Assembly: GCF_020404745.1 (NCBI RefSeq)
Contig: NZ_JAIZAP010000001.1
Location: forward strand, 372,001-436,000
Reading direction: 5' to 3'
Source of the DNA: Aquibacillus saliphilus
GTDB lineage: Bacteria; Bacillota; Bacilli; Bacillales; Amphibacillaceae
Length of the DNA stretch: 64,000 nt
Each line of letters starts with the position of its first letter. The first letter of the stretch is position 1. The notes beneath the pieces are model-generated. The model made no database searches and was not told the origin of the DNA. It saw only the letters and a list, made by a program, of their open reading frames with translations. A program made the translations under genes and the position numbers. Of the stretch, positions 29,111 through 39,074 are shown piece after piece.

Positions 29111-31138
29111 TTATTTAATTAGAGAATTCGGATCGATAATTAGTGCAACTTGACCATCGCCAAGAATAGTTGCTCCCGAGATTGCAAAAACATTTGATAG
29201 GTAGTCTCCAAGCGATTTAAGCACGACTTCTTGTTGGCCAATAAACCTATCAACAATTAACCCTGACATTTTTTCGCCTTTTCTAATAATAACAATTGAG
29301 TGTAATTCATCCTCTTCAAGTGAACTAGATACATTAAACACTTCCTTTAGAGAGACTAAAGGTACAACTTTTCCTCTAAAATCAATAACTGTTTTATTAT
29401 GGGCATTGAAGGTCTCTGACTTACTGACAATTGCTGTTTCGATAATAGACGATAAAGGTATTGCATATTTTTCCTTTCCTACTTCAACTAACAGAACAGA
29501 AATTATCGATAGTGTTAAAGGCAATTGAATAGCAAAAACGGAACCCTTACCTAGTTCTGATTCTATCGATATATTTCCACCCAACGATTCAATTGTATTT
29601 TTAACTACATCTAATCCCACACCACGTCCTGAAACATCTGAAATAGTTTCAGCAGTAGAAAACCCACTTTCTAAAACTAGTTGATATACTTGACTATCAG
29701 TTAGCGATTTCGCTTGTTCGTGTGTTATTACCTGATTTGATATCGCTTTTCTAATTACTTTTTCTCTGTCAATACCTGCGCCGTTATCTGATATTTCTAT
29801 AAACACATGATTACCGCTATGATAAGCGTTTAACTTTAGTAGACCTTCTGCTGGTTTACCCTTCTCTACCCTGTCAGACGGTAACTCAATACCATGGTCA
29901 ATAGCATTTCTAATTAGATGAACTAACGGATCACCAATCTCATCAATAACGGTTCGATCTAATTCTGTATCAGCTCCATCTACTTCTAAATGTATCTGTT
30001 TACCTAAGTCTCTAGCTAATTGTCTGACCATACGTGGGAATCTATTAAATACTTGATCGATAGGTACCATTCGCATATTTAATATAATTGACTGTAAGTC
30101 CCCAGAAATTCTGGTCATGCGTTCAACTGTTTCGACTAATTCAGCATTTTTTAAGTTTGCAGAGATTTGTTCTAACCTACCTCGATCGATTACGAGTTCT
30201 TCAAATAGATTCATAAGGGCATCCAAACGGTCAATGTTCACTCGTATTGTTTTATTACTGATTACCGCTTTACTATTACTCTGACTCACTTTATTTGATT
30301 CTTCAACAGTAGAAGCCACCTCAATCACAGTTTGTTCTACCTCTGAATTAATTGGTTGCTGTTGCAATATATCATCGACAGTGAAGGGAATAATTGTAAC
30401 GTTATCTATCTCTGAAACTTTCATCACCTTTTGCTTTATTTGGTCAGATTGTTCTGTTGTAACCACTAAAACTGAAAAGTCTAATTCAAAATTCTCTTCT
30501 TCAAGGTCAGTTACTTGTGGATAAGACTTAATCACTTCACCAATTTTCTCTAACACGTCGAATACCATGTAAACTCGAGCCGCTTTTAATAAGCAATCCT
30601 CTCTGAGTTTAATATCGATTTGTAAGTTGGAGTGATTTTTTTCTTCTGATTCTTGAAGTAATGTAATTTCGAATTCATCTAGACCATTTATAATAGTAGC
30701 CGTTGAACCTCCGTTATTAGATTCAACTTTCTTTGTAGAATCATCTTGTACAATTACCTCTCTTTTTTCAATCGAATTTAGTTTATTTACTATCGATTGG
30801 ACATCCCGAGTGCCATCCCCACCATTTGCTATATCTATTACCATTGCCTCTAATTGGTCTACAGCATCTAGAACAACATCTAAAATATTGGGATCAATTA
30901 CAAGGTTTTTATTACGAACTTCATCCAGGACATTTTCCATTTTATGTGTTAAATTAGCTAGATCTTGATATCCCATAGTAGCAGACATACCCTTCAATGT
31001 ATGTGCTGACCTAAATATCTCACTGACTGTATCCATATTGGATGGATTTTTTTCAAGTAGTAACAGATGATCGTTCAAGGATTGGATATGCTCTTTACTT
31101 TCTTCGATAAATACCTCAAGATATTCATTCAATTCCAT
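29111..31138 (-). CDS. cheA: Chemotaxis histidine kinase CheA
   Basis: 675 residues (B. subtilis 672). Domains in order: P1 phosphotransfer with His46 in FRSAHTLKGMSATMG; P2 CheY/CheB-docking region (about 170-260); P3 dimerisation (near 300-360); P4 ATPase with VDRDGADTELD-like region reading VDGADTELDRTVIDEIGDPL, N-box LVHLIRNAIDHGIE, G boxes ISDNGAGID and DVSGRGVGLDVVKN; and P5 CheW-like domain from about 540. It lies 3 nt after cheB. Confidence 0.98.
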   Translation of the reverse strand: MELNEYLEVFIEESKEHIQSLNDHLLLLEKNPSNMDTVSEIFRSAHTLKGMSATMGYQDLANLTHKMENVLDEVRNKNLVIDPNILDVVLDAVDQLEAMVIDIANGGDGTRDVQSIVNKLNSIEKREVIVQDDSTKKVESNNGGSTATIINGLDEFEITLLQESEEKNHSNLQIDIKLREDCLLKAARVYMVFDVLEKIGEVIKSYPQVTDLEEENFELDFSVLVVTTEQSDQIKQKVMKVSEIDNVTIIPFTVDDILQQQPINSEVEQTVIEVASTVEESNKVSQSNSKAVISNKTIRVNIDRLDALMNLFEELVIDRGRLEQISANLKNAELVETVERMTRISGDLQSIILNMRMVPIDQVFNRFPRMVRQLARDLGKQIHLEVDGADTELDRTVIDEIGDPLVHLIRNAIDHGIELPSDRVEKGKPAEGLLKLNAYHSGNHVFIEISDNGAGIDREKVIRKAISNQVITHEQAKSLTDSQVYQLVLESGFSTAETISDVSGRGVGLDVVKNTIESLGGNISIESELGKGSVFAIQLPLTLSIISVLLVEVGKEKYAIPLSSIIETAIVSKSETFNAHNKTVIDFRGKVVPLVSLKEVFNVSSSLEEDELHSIVIIRKGEKMSGLIVDRFIGQQEVVLKSLGDYLSNVFAISGATILGDGQVALIIDPNSLIK

Positions 31139-31141
31139 GAT

Positions 31142-32224
31142 TCATCTCTCCCGGGTTTTTATTTTGCTAACAAGTAAGTCCCCAATATTTTCTAGTTCTT
31201 CTATAAAATCTACTAAATTTGTTTTAATAGCTGCATTTGGCATGCCAAAGACAATGGCAGTTTGCTCTGCTTCTGCGATAATCATGGTATTAGGTTTGAT
31301 GTTTTTTAAAGTTTTTAAGGCTTTTGAACCATCTGATCCCATACCTGTCATTATGACTGCACATACTTGGTACAATTGTTGATTTGCTAGTGACTCAAAA
31401 AGCACATCTACAGATGGTTGGTGTCCATTTACTGGTTCGGCCTGTGAAACATGTGCAACTAATGATCTCCCGACTTGCTTCGCTTTTAAATGATAACCAC
31501 CAGGCGCTATGTATGCAGTTCCTTTTAAGAGAAATTCTCCGTCAACTGCTTCTTTTATATGTATCTTAGCTAGTGAATTGAGTCTATTGGCTAAGGATTT
31601 TGTAAAACCAGCTGGCATATGCTGAACAACTAGAATTGGTGCTGAAAAATTCTCAGGTAGATTTGTTAGCACTCCCTGGAGCGCTCTAGGTCCTCCCGTT
31701 GATGTTCCAATCGCTACAATCATTTTACCCGACCCACTTGTGGTAGAAATTTCATTCGATAACTTGTGATTTGTACTCTTTTGATAAGTCGGTTTCTTAA
31801 TACTTATTTTATGTTTCTCTATAGTTACCTCTGCAGCAATCATAACCTTGTTAACGATTTCTTCTTTAATTCTTTCTATATCAAGTGAAATTGAACCAGA
31901 AGGCTTAGCGATGAAATCAACAGCACCTATAGACATCGCTTCAATTGTTTTTTCGGCGCCTTCTAATGTTAGACTAGATAACATGACGACTGGAATCGGC
32001 ATCTCTAGCATAATTTGTTTGAGTGTGGAAATACCATCCATAATCGGCATTTCTACATCCAGCGTAATTACATCCGGAGACACTTCCATTATTTTAATAA
32101 GTGCATCCTCACCATTCCTTGCAGTACCTACTACGATAATTCCCGGATTTGAATTCAATATATCTGAGATCATTTTTCTCATAAAAGCTGAGTCATCTAC
32201 TACTAAAACTTTAATTTTATCCAT
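31142..32224 (-). CDS. cheB: Protein-glutamate methylesterase CheB
   Basis: 360 residues. Receiver domain first, with Asp9-Asp10 and phosphoacceptor Asp56 (TLDVEMPIMDG), then a linker and the methylesterase domain. The catalytic Ser lies in GTSTGGPRALQ, His in VVQHMPAGFT, and Asp in MTGMGSDGSKAL. It removes methyl groups from chemoreceptors during adaptation. It lies between flhG and cheA, 5 nt after the flhG stop. Confidence 0.98.
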   Translation of the reverse strand: MDKIKVLVVDDSAFMRKMISDILNSNPGIIVVGTARNGEDALIKIMEVSPDVITLDVEMPIMDGISTLKQIMLEMPIPVVMLSSLTLEGAEKTIEAMSIGAVDFIAKPSGSISLDIERIKEEIVNKVMIAAEVTIEKHKISIKKPTYQKSTNHKLSNEISTTSGSGKMIVAIGTSTGGPRALQGVLTNLPENFSAPILVVQHMPAGFTKSLANRLNSLAKIHIKEAVDGEFLLKGTAYIAPGGYHLKAKQVGRSLVAHVSQAEPVNGHQPSVDVLFESLANQQLYQVCAVIMTGMGSDGSKALKTLKNIKPNTMIIAEAEQTAIVFGMPNAAIKTNLVDFIEELENIGDLLVSKIKTRER

Positions 32225-32229
32225 GTCTG

Positions 32230-33093
32230 TTATCGTTCCTTTATGAAGTTTTTAAGCTTTTTTATAAAAGAGATAGGAACTTTCTTTTCAATATCTATCC
32301 TATCGTTAACATACTGATCAACGATTTGGTTGATTGCTACTGATACAAGTGCATTTGGATCATAGGTTAAAAAAGGCGTTTGACTACTAACAGCTCTTAT
32401 GACTGTTTTATCATCTGGTAAGACACCAAGAGGTGAAATTTCCTTCTCTAAAAATTTTAAGACCACTTGTTGTAATCTTTCCATTGTTTTTTGACCACTT
32501 TTTTGACTTTGTGCTCGATTTACTAATAAAGATATTGGCAGCTCAGCGCTTTTATATGATACGTGTTTTATCATTGCATAGGCGTCAGTTAAACTTGTTG
32601 GCTCGGGCGTAGTTATAACAATACATTCATCTACTGCTAACATATAATAAAATGTTGCCTCTGAAACCCCAGCACCCATATCAAAAATAATATAATCATA
32701 ACTATTCACTAAACCTTCTAACTCGTTAAGGAAATAATCAAATTTTTCTTCATCCATTGTAAAAATATCAGCTAAACCCGATCCAGCAGCTATATAAGAT
32801 AACGAATTAGGTCCAGATTCGATTACATCATCGATAGATAAATGTTCTTCAAACATATCAACTATCGAATATTTTGGAGTAAGCCCTAGTAATATATCGA
32901 TATTTCCCATACCAATGTCCATATCAAATATCAATACTTTCTTACGTTTTTTTGTTAGGCTAAGAGAAAAATTAAGTGCAAAATTAGACTTTCCTACACC
33001 ACCTTTACCACTAACAATCGCTATTGTCTTTGCTTGTCTATATGCTCTTAACATTTCTACCTTTTTTCTTAGTTTAGCAGCTTGATCATTCAT
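32230..33093 (-). CDS. flhG: MinD-type ATPase FlhG (YlxH), flagellar number regulator
   Basis: 287 residues. Deviant Walker A motif VSGKGGVGKSNFALNFSL (about residue 28), switch region DMDIGMGNIDILLGL and FDMGAGVSEATFYYM. Family role: with FlhF it sets flagellar number and pattern and helps C-ring assembly with FliM/FliY in Bacillus. The N-terminal helix (MNDQAAKLRKKVEMLR) resembles the FlhF-activating DQAxxLR motif. Start chosen at ATG 33093, which overlaps the end of flhF by 8 nt. Confidence 0.96.
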   Translation of the reverse strand: MNDQAAKLRKKVEMLRAYRQAKTIAIVSGKGGVGKSNFALNFSLSLTKKRKKVLIFDMDIGMGNIDILLGLTPKYSIVDMFEEHLSIDDVIESGPNSLSYIAAGSGLADIFTMDEEKFDYFLNELEGLVNSYDYIIFDMGAGVSEATFYYMLAVDECIVITTPEPTSLTDAYAMIKHVSYKSAELPISLLVNRAQSQKSGQKTMERLQQVVLKFLEKEISPLGVLPDDKTVIRAVSSQTPFLTYDPNALVSVAINQIVDQYVNDRIDIEKKVPISFIKKLKNFIKER

Positions 33094-34207
33094 CAGCACT
33101 TTCACCAACTATCATCTCACAAATTTTGTTAATGGATGTTTCCTTTATGTCATCAGGTACATCTTGACCATCAGTAATATAGGCTACTCCCATATCATTT
33201 GTTAAGCATAAATTTAATATCGAACCATAGGTGTTTGTTTCATCTTTTTTAGTGAAAATTAATTGCTTAATTGGCACATTTTTAAATTGATAAAATATAT
33301 GCTCTAGGTCACTTGTTCTTGTTGTAAGCGATAAAACTAAATAAGTATCTAGATCTTCGTTAAAATCTACTATTTTACCAAGTTCCTTGATATATTTCTC
33401 ATCTCTAAAATTCCGCCCAGCAGTATCCACTAAAATTAAATCATAATCCTTAAAGCGCTCTCTAGCTTTTCCATAATCCTCCAATGTGTATGCTATTTCA
33501 AGTGGAATATCTAAAATCCTAGAGTAGGTTTTCAACTGATCTATAGCTGCAATTCGATAAGTGTCAGTAGTAATAAAGGCAACTTTTTTATTGTCTTTTA
33601 GAACACTATTTGCCGCAATCTTAGCAAGTGTAGTTGTTTTTCCTACACCAGTAGGCCCCACTAAATGAACAATTTTTTTATCATAGTGGATACCTCCAAA
33701 GTCTTCTTCTTTCATACTCTTTTTAATTTCAATAATTAAATCTTTTTTCGCTTTACTAAAATCCACTTCACCATCACTGTTTTTACTTGCTTCGTTGATT
33801 AGTTTTTTTGCAGTGTCAGGTGTAATCTCTTGATCAATCAGTAAATCATATAATTCTTGATATACTTCCGGATAAGAAGGTTGAGTTAAAACCGCGTTCT
33901 TTTCCATCCATTTCTTTAAGCCTTTTATCTCATCTAAAACATGATTATTGTTGTTTATTTCCTTATTGTATGGCTCTTTCTCCATCTGGTATTTATTGTT
34001 GTTAAATGGTTGCTTATCTTTAATTGGTTTTTGTGGCTTTGGATCAAGTGCGGCAATTACTTCAATATTTTTCTTTTTGAATAGCCCAAGAAATCCTCCT
34101 AAATAAATCACTTTAGAGTTTAAAATTACAGCGTCTGCACCTAGTTCTTTACGGATTTTACTCATTGCCTCCGGCATAGTAGGTGCAACAATTTTTTTTA
34201 CCTTCAT
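33086..34207 (-). CDS. flhF: SRP-type GTPase FlhF
   Basis: 373 residues. Third SRP GTPase, marking the site of flagellar assembly. N-terminal basic B domain (MKVKKIVAPTMPEAMSKIRK), helical N domain, then NG domain with Walker [43 protein letters not shown] and TKKDET. It overlaps flhA end by 4 nt (ATGA-type), so the two are coupled. Confidence 0.97.
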   Translation of the reverse strand: MKVKKIVAPTMPEAMSKIRKELGADAVILNSKVIYLGGFLGLFKKKNIEVIAALDPKPQKPIKDKQPFNNNKYQMEKEPYNKEINNNNHVLDEIKGLKKWMEKNAVLTQPSYPEVYQELYDLLIDQEITPDTAKKLINEASKNSDGEVDFSKAKKDLIIEIKKSMKEEDFGGIHYDKKIVHLVGPTGVGKTTTLAKIAANSVLKDNKKVAFITTDTYRIAAIDQLKTYSRILDIPLEIAYTLEDYGKARERFKDYDLILVDTAGRNFRDEKYIKELGKIVDFNEDLDTYLVLSLTTRTSDLEHIFYQFKNVPIKQLIFTKKDETNTYGSILNLCLTNDMGVAYITDGQDVPDDIKETSINKICEMIVGESADE

Positions 34208-36243
34208 GCTACATTCACCACCCCAACGCTTTGAACTTCAAGATTAGGTTCTAATTCGTTATATGATAAGACAACAACATTAGGAAAGAACCGCTCGAGT
34301 AACTGCTTGACATACATCCTGATAGCTGGAGAACATAAAATAATAGCTGTTTCTTCTTGTAGGGCCAATTGTTCTACTTTCTCAGTAACAGAACGTATAA
34401 TTAATTGTTGAGACTCTGGATCAAGCGCTAAATAACTCCCGTGTTCCGTCTGATGGATATGCTCAGAAATCATACCCTCTACTTCTCCTGAAATAGTAAT
34501 CACTTTTAATGAGTTTTCAGCTTGAACATATTGTTTAGTAATTTGCGAAGCTAATGACTGTCTAACATATTCCGTTAGTAAATCTGTATCGGTAGTCATT
34601 TTCCCAAAATCAGCAAGTGTTTCAAAGATGATAGGTAAGTTACGGATAGATATACCCTCACGCAACAGCTTAGCTAAAACCTTTTGGACATCACCAGTAG
34701 CAAGTGGCTCAGGCGTAACTTCTTCTACTAAAATTGGATAGGTTTCCTTTAAATGATCAATTAATTGCTTTGTTTCTTGTCTACCTAACAACAGATGCGC
34801 ATTCTTTTTAATAACCTCTGTAATATGTGTTGACACAACCGATGGTGGATCAACTACAGTGTATCCAGACAATTCTGCTTCATCCTTTAATTCCTCACTA
34901 ATCCATTTAGCTGGTAAGCCGAATGCTGGCTCTTTTGTATCTATACCTTCAATACTATCATCTTCTACACCAGGGCTCATTGCTAGATAATGATCTAATA
35001 ATAATTCGCCCTTAGCTACCTCATTACCCTTAACTTTTAACCGATATTCGTTTGGATTTAATTGGATATTATCTCTAATTCTCACAACTGGAATAACAAT
35101 ACCTAGTTCAATCGCTAATTGCCTCCGAATCATGACAATCCGATCTAACAGGTCACCACCTTGACTTGTGTCTGCTAAAGGAATTAACGCATAACCAAAT
35201 TCGAACTCGACTGGATCCATGCTGAGCAAACCAACAACGTTTTCTGGCGACTTCATTTGATCGCTTTGAGCCTGTTCTTCTTCATTTGTATCTGGTTCGA
35301 CTTCTTTAACAGGTATAGATAACATATAAGCTCCAATCGCTAATATTAGTGCAATTGACAGTGTTAAGAAAAAATTAATTGGTGTGAATCCAAGTAGAAA
35401 GATTGTTCCAGCAGCAATATATAACAGATTAGGATACCTTAATAGTTGTTCTGTAACATTTGTTCCTAAATTAGCTTCACTCGCCACACGGGTAACTACT
35501 ATACCAGTTGCAGTAGAAATAAGTAATGCGGGTATTTGACTTACCAATCCATCACCAACAGTTAACTGCATATAAGTATTTACCGCTTCGCCAAAACTCA
35601 TATCCATTTGCATCATGCCAATAATTAATCCAAAGACAATATTAATAAGTACAATGATGATACCTGCAATCGCATCACCTTTGACGAATTTAGTAGCACC
35701 ATCCATTGCACCATAAAAGTCCGCTTCATTCTCTACTTTTTCTCTACGTTCTTTCGCTTGATACTCATTAATCATTCCAGCATTTAAATCCGCATCAATG
35801 CTCATTTGTTTCCCTGGCATTGCATCAAGGGTAAACCTTGCTGCAACTTCAGAGACACGCTCACTACCTTTAGTAATAACCAAAAATTGAATAATCACGA
35901 GAATTGTAAATACTACAAAACCGACAAGTGGATTATCGCCGATAACAAACGTACCAAACGTTTCTACTACTCCACCTGCCTCTGCGTTGGACAGTATCGA
36001 ACGAGTTGTGGAAACGTTAAGACCTAGCCTAAATAAGGTTAGTAATAGTAGAAGGGAGGGGAAGATCGAAAACTGAAGCGCGTCTGTTGTGTTCATTGAT
36101 ACTAAAATCACAAGGAGAGCTAATGAAATATTGACAAGTATTAACACACTTAACAGCCATCCTGGTAAAGGGATGACTAACATAATAATAATTAAAATAA
36201 CACCTAATAATACTGTTAAGTCTTTTGTTTTCACAGTTTCCAC
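34204..36243 (-). CDS. flhA: Flagellar export gate protein FlhA
   Basis: 679 residues (B. subtilis 677). About eight N-terminal membrane helices, the FHIPEP signature region RFTLDAMPGKQMSIDADLNA around residue 140-160, then a large cytosolic domain that docks chaperone-substrate complexes. It is the main ion-driven export gate component with FlhB. It lies 14 nt after flhB. Confidence 0.98.
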   Translation of the reverse strand: METVKTKDLTVLLGVILIIIMLVIPLPGWLLSVLILVNISLALLVILVSMNTTDALQFSIFPSLLLLLTLFRLGLNVSTTRSILSNAEAGGVVETFGTFVIGDNPLVGFVVFTILVIIQFLVITKGSERVSEVAARFTLDAMPGKQMSIDADLNAGMINEYQAKERREKVENEADFYGAMDGATKFVKGDAIAGIIIVLINIVFGLIIGMMQMDMSFGEAVNTYMQLTVGDGLVSQIPALLISTATGIVVTRVASEANLGTNVTEQLLRYPNLLYIAAGTIFLLGFTPINFFLTLSIALILAIGAYMLSIPVKEVEPDTNEEEQAQSDQMKSPENVVGLLSMDPVEFEFGYALIPLADTSQGGDLLDRIVMIRRQLAIELGIVIPVVRIRDNIQLNPNEYRLKVKGNEVAKGELLLDHYLAMSPGVEDDSIEGIDTKEPAFGLPAKWISEELKDEAELSGYTVVDPPSVVSTHITEVIKKNAHLLLGRQETKQLIDHLKETYPILVEEVTPEPLATGDVQKVLAKLLREGISIRNLPIIFETLADFGKMTTDTDLLTEYVRQSLASQITKQYVQAENSLKVITISGEVEGMISEHIHQTEHGSYLALDPESQQLIIRSVTEKVEQLALQEETAIILCSPAIRMYVKQLLERFFPNVVVLSYNELEPNLEVQSVGVVNVA

Positions 36244-36257
36244 TCCTTGTTACACGA

Positions 36258-37337
36258 TTAAACTTTTTTTTCTAGTTTGTACACATAAGCTAATATCTCG
36301 GCTACAGCTTGGAAGTATTCCTCACCAATAACATCACCTATTTCAACATCTTCATATAATGCTCTTGCTAAAGGTCGATTCTCAACAAGCATTACTTTAT
36401 TGGCATTTGCAACTTCTCTAATTTTAAAAGCTACATAATCGACACCTTTAGCAACAACATAAGGAGCATCGGACTTCTTTTCATCGTACTTAACTGCAAT
36501 AGCGAAATGGGTTGGATTAGTAATGACTACGTCTGCTTGAGGTATTTCACTCATCATTCTTCTCATCGCCATTTGTCGTTGCTTTTCTTTAATTTTCGAC
36601 TTAATTAGCGGATTTCCTTCAATATTTTTGTATTCATCTTTTACATCATTTTTTGACATGCGGATATTTTTTTCGAAGTCATATTTCTGATAGGTATAAT
36701 CAATTACAGATATGATTAATAGAGCAATAGAGGAAGCAATTCCCATTAAGACCGTTGTATCACCAAAAAACGCTAATGAAGCAGTTACATCCTTTCCACC
36801 TAGCATCAGCATCTCATTCCTACGAATCCAAAGAATCGAGAACGTAATCGTTCCCACAACCACAATCTTAAGTATTGATTTAACCATCTCAACTAGCGCT
36901 CTAGCAGAGAAAATTCTTTTTGCTCCTTCAATCGGGTTGATTTTACTGAGCTTAAGTTTCAGCGGGTCACCTGTAAATAAAAAGCCGATTTGCATAAAAT
37001 TTGATGCTAAGCCCGCAACAATAGCAATCCCCATAATTGGTGCTAGCCCTTTACTCATTTCTATCGTTGTCTCTGTGAAAACTTGATGTATATTATTTTG
37101 TGTCACGTTCCAATTGATGTATTCTGTAAATGTCTTTTGGTACATGCCCATCATAATGTTTTTTAAATAGTCACCAATAACAATAAATAATACAAAAACA
37201 AAAAATAATAATATTGCTGTATTAACATCTTGGCTCTTAGCAACTTGTCCTTTTTTACGAGAGTCCTGCCGTTTCTTTGGTGTTGCTCTTTCGGTTTTCT
37301 CTCCTGCAAAAAATTGTAAATCCAACTTAAGATACAT
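36258..37337 (-). CDS. flhB: Flagellar export switch protein FlhB
   Basis: 359 residues. N-terminal part DLQFFAGEKTERATPKKRQD, four membrane helices, and a C-terminal cytosolic domain with the self-cleavage motif NPTH (in VVITNPTHFAIAVKYDE). Cleavage changes export from rod/hook to filament substrates. The small ylqH gene at 63246-63515 is a second copy of just this C-terminal domain. It overlaps fliR by one base. Confidence 0.98.
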   Translation of the reverse strand: MYLKLDLQFFAGEKTERATPKKRQDSRKKGQVAKSQDVNTAILLFFVFVLFIVIGDYLKNIMMGMYQKTFTEYINWNVTQNNIHQVFTETTIEMSKGLAPIMGIAIVAGLASNFMQIGFLFTGDPLKLKLSKINPIEGAKRIFSARALVEMVKSILKIVVVGTITFSILWIRRNEMLMLGGKDVTASLAFFGDTTVLMGIASSIALLIISVIDYTYQKYDFEKNIRMSKNDVKDEYKNIEGNPLIKSKIKEKQRQMAMRRMMSEIPQADVVITNPTHFAIAVKYDEKKSDAPYVVAKGVDYVAFKIREVANANKVMLVENRPLARALYEDVEIGDVIGEEYFQAVAEILAYVYKLEKKV

Positions 37338-38116
37338 TAGGCACCCCCAAATAGTTCCATTAGCCCCCGCATGGATTGTAGCATTAATTCAAATAAGTGC
37401 TGAAACAACATCACATAAAAAGCTATTGATACAAATAGAGCTACAAATGCCACTAAGATTTTCAGAGGAAGACCTACTACGAACACATTCAATTGAGGTA
37501 CGGTTCTAGCGATTATTCCTAATGCAACATCAACTAAAAATAAACAACCGACAACCGGAATAGCCATCTGAAAAGCGATGATAAACATCTGATTAAATGT
37601 GTCGATAACAAAGTATGCTATTCGTTCATCCCCAAATGGAATAAATGAATCAATTGGAATCGTTTGGTAGCTGTAAAAAATTCCATCAATCAGAAGGTGG
37701 TGCCCATTAACTGCCAATAAAAATAACATAGCTATTGTATAAAAATACTGTCCTATTAATGGACTTTGAGCTCCTGTTTGAGGATCAATAACATTAGCAA
37801 TTGCAAAACCCATTTGAAAGTCAATAAATCCTCCAGCAATTTGAATAGCTGACAAAACAATATAGGCAAGTAATCCGATTAGTAATCCTACTAACGCTTC
37901 TTTTAAAATCAGCAAAATAAACATACTGTCTAATGGTATCTCTGGTAATGATATCGTGTAAAACATAATCCAAGTTAGAAAAAAACCGAATCCAATTTTA
38001 AGATGAGTTGGTACATTACGATATGAAAAAATGGGTAATGTGACAAAAAATGATGTCACACGAATTAATATTAATAAAAACGCCGGTACACTTGATAAAT
38101 TAATAGCTTCTAGCAT
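37337..38116 (-). CDS. fliR: Flagellar export protein FliR
   Basis: 259 residues; hydrophobic, with about six membrane helices. Family features include FFVTLPIFSYRNVPTHLKIG, GGFIDFQMGFAIANVIDPQTG and GCLFLVDVALGIIARTVPQL. Part of the FliP-FliQ-FliR core of the export gate. It lies 4 nt after fliQ. Confidence 0.97.
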   Translation of the reverse strand: MLEAINLSSVPAFLLILIRVTSFFVTLPIFSYRNVPTHLKIGFGFFLTWIMFYTISLPEIPLDSMFILLILKEALVGLLIGLLAYIVLSAIQIAGGFIDFQMGFAIANVIDPQTGAQSPLIGQYFYTIAMLFLLAVNGHHLLIDGIFYSYQTIPIDSFIPFGDERIAYFVIDTFNQMFIIAFQMAIPVVGCLFLVDVALGIIARTVPQLNVFVVGLPLKILVAFVALFVSIAFYVMLFQHLFELMLQSMRGLMELFGGA

Positions 38117-38120
38117 TCTT

Positions 38121-38390
38121 TCAACCTACAAACTGGTTTAAATTTTGAAATATATTAGCTGCAAACTCAACCATTCTCGATAACATCCACGGACCGAAAA
38201 ATACCAAACCAACAAGTACTGCAACAATTTTCGGGATAAAAGCAAGTGTCTGTTCTTGTATTTGAGTTGTAGCCTGAAAAATACTCACTAATAAACCTAC
38301 TACTAGTGCTAGAAGTAATAGTGGACCAGTCACGACTAAAATCGTATATATTCCTTGTCGTGCTAGTGATACAACAAATTCACCACTCAT
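38121..38390 (-). CDS. fliQ: Flagellar export protein FliQ
   Basis: 89 residues, two membrane helices. Matches FliQ: GPLLLLALVVGLLVSIFQA then TQIQEQTLAFIPKIVAVL. Four copies of FliQ sit around FliP5FliR1 in characterised systems. SD GAGGAG precedes ATG. It lies 18 nt after fliP. Confidence 0.97.
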   Translation of the reverse strand: MSGEFVVSLARQGIYTILVVTGPLLLLALVVGLLVSIFQATTQIQEQTLAFIPKIVAVLVGLVFFGPWMLSRMVEFAANIFQNLNQFVG

Positions 38391-38408
38391 TCCGAGTCTC
38401 CTCTCTCA

Positions 38409-39074
38409 CTAGAATCCCTGTAACAAAGATTGTGAAATTAAATACCATCCATCAACCAAGACAAACAATAAAATTTTGAACGGTAAAGAAATCATAACAG
38501 GAGGAAGCATCATCATACCCATTGACATTAGAACACTGGCTACGGCCATATCAATTACTAGAAAAGGAACAAATATCATAAAACCCATTTGAAAAGCTGT
38601 TTTTAACTCACTAATTGCAAAAGCAGGAACTAAGGTTGTTAAAGGTAATTCCTGAAGCGTTTCAGGCTCTTCCATTTGAGAATAATTGATAAAAAGAGCT
38701 AAATCCTTTTGTCTAGTATGTTTTGCCATAAACTCTTTAATAGGCATACTGGCTCTTTCATAAGCCTCATCTAAAGTAATTTCTTCTTCAAATAAAGGTG
38801 TTAATGCTTCTTCATTAATTTCATGAAAGGTTGGAGCCATAATGAAAAAAGTTAGAAATAATGCAATTCCAATAAGTACTTGATTTGGTGGCATTTGCTG
38901 TGTAGCAAGCGAAGTTCTGACAAATGAAAGTACGATTAATATACGGGTGAAACTTGTCATTAGTATTAAAATACTTGGTGCTAATGAAAATACCGTTAAT
39001 AGTAATAATAACCTTACAGAGTTTGAGACATCAGCAGGATCTGAACTTGAAAAGATATCAACGAATTCATTCAT
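38409..39074 (-). CDS. fliP: Flagellar export protein FliP
   Basis: 221 residues, B. subtilis-like length. Family signatures: SFTRILIVLSFVRTSLATQQ followed by MPPNQVLIGIALFLTFFIM and the C-terminal SMGMMMLPPVMISLPFKILL. Without the cleaved leader that longer FliP proteins have. It overlaps the fliZ end by 8 nt. Confidence 0.98.
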   Translation of the reverse strand: MNEFVDIFSSSDPADVSNSVRLLLLLTVFSLAPSILILMTSFTRILIVLSFVRTSLATQQMPPNQVLIGIALFLTFFIMAPTFHEINEEALTPLFEEEITLDEAYERASMPIKEFMAKHTRQKDLALFINYSQMEEPETLQELPLTTLVPAFAISELKTAFQMGFMIFVPFLVIDMAVASVLMSMGMMMLPPVMISLPFKILLFVLVDGWYLISQSLLQGF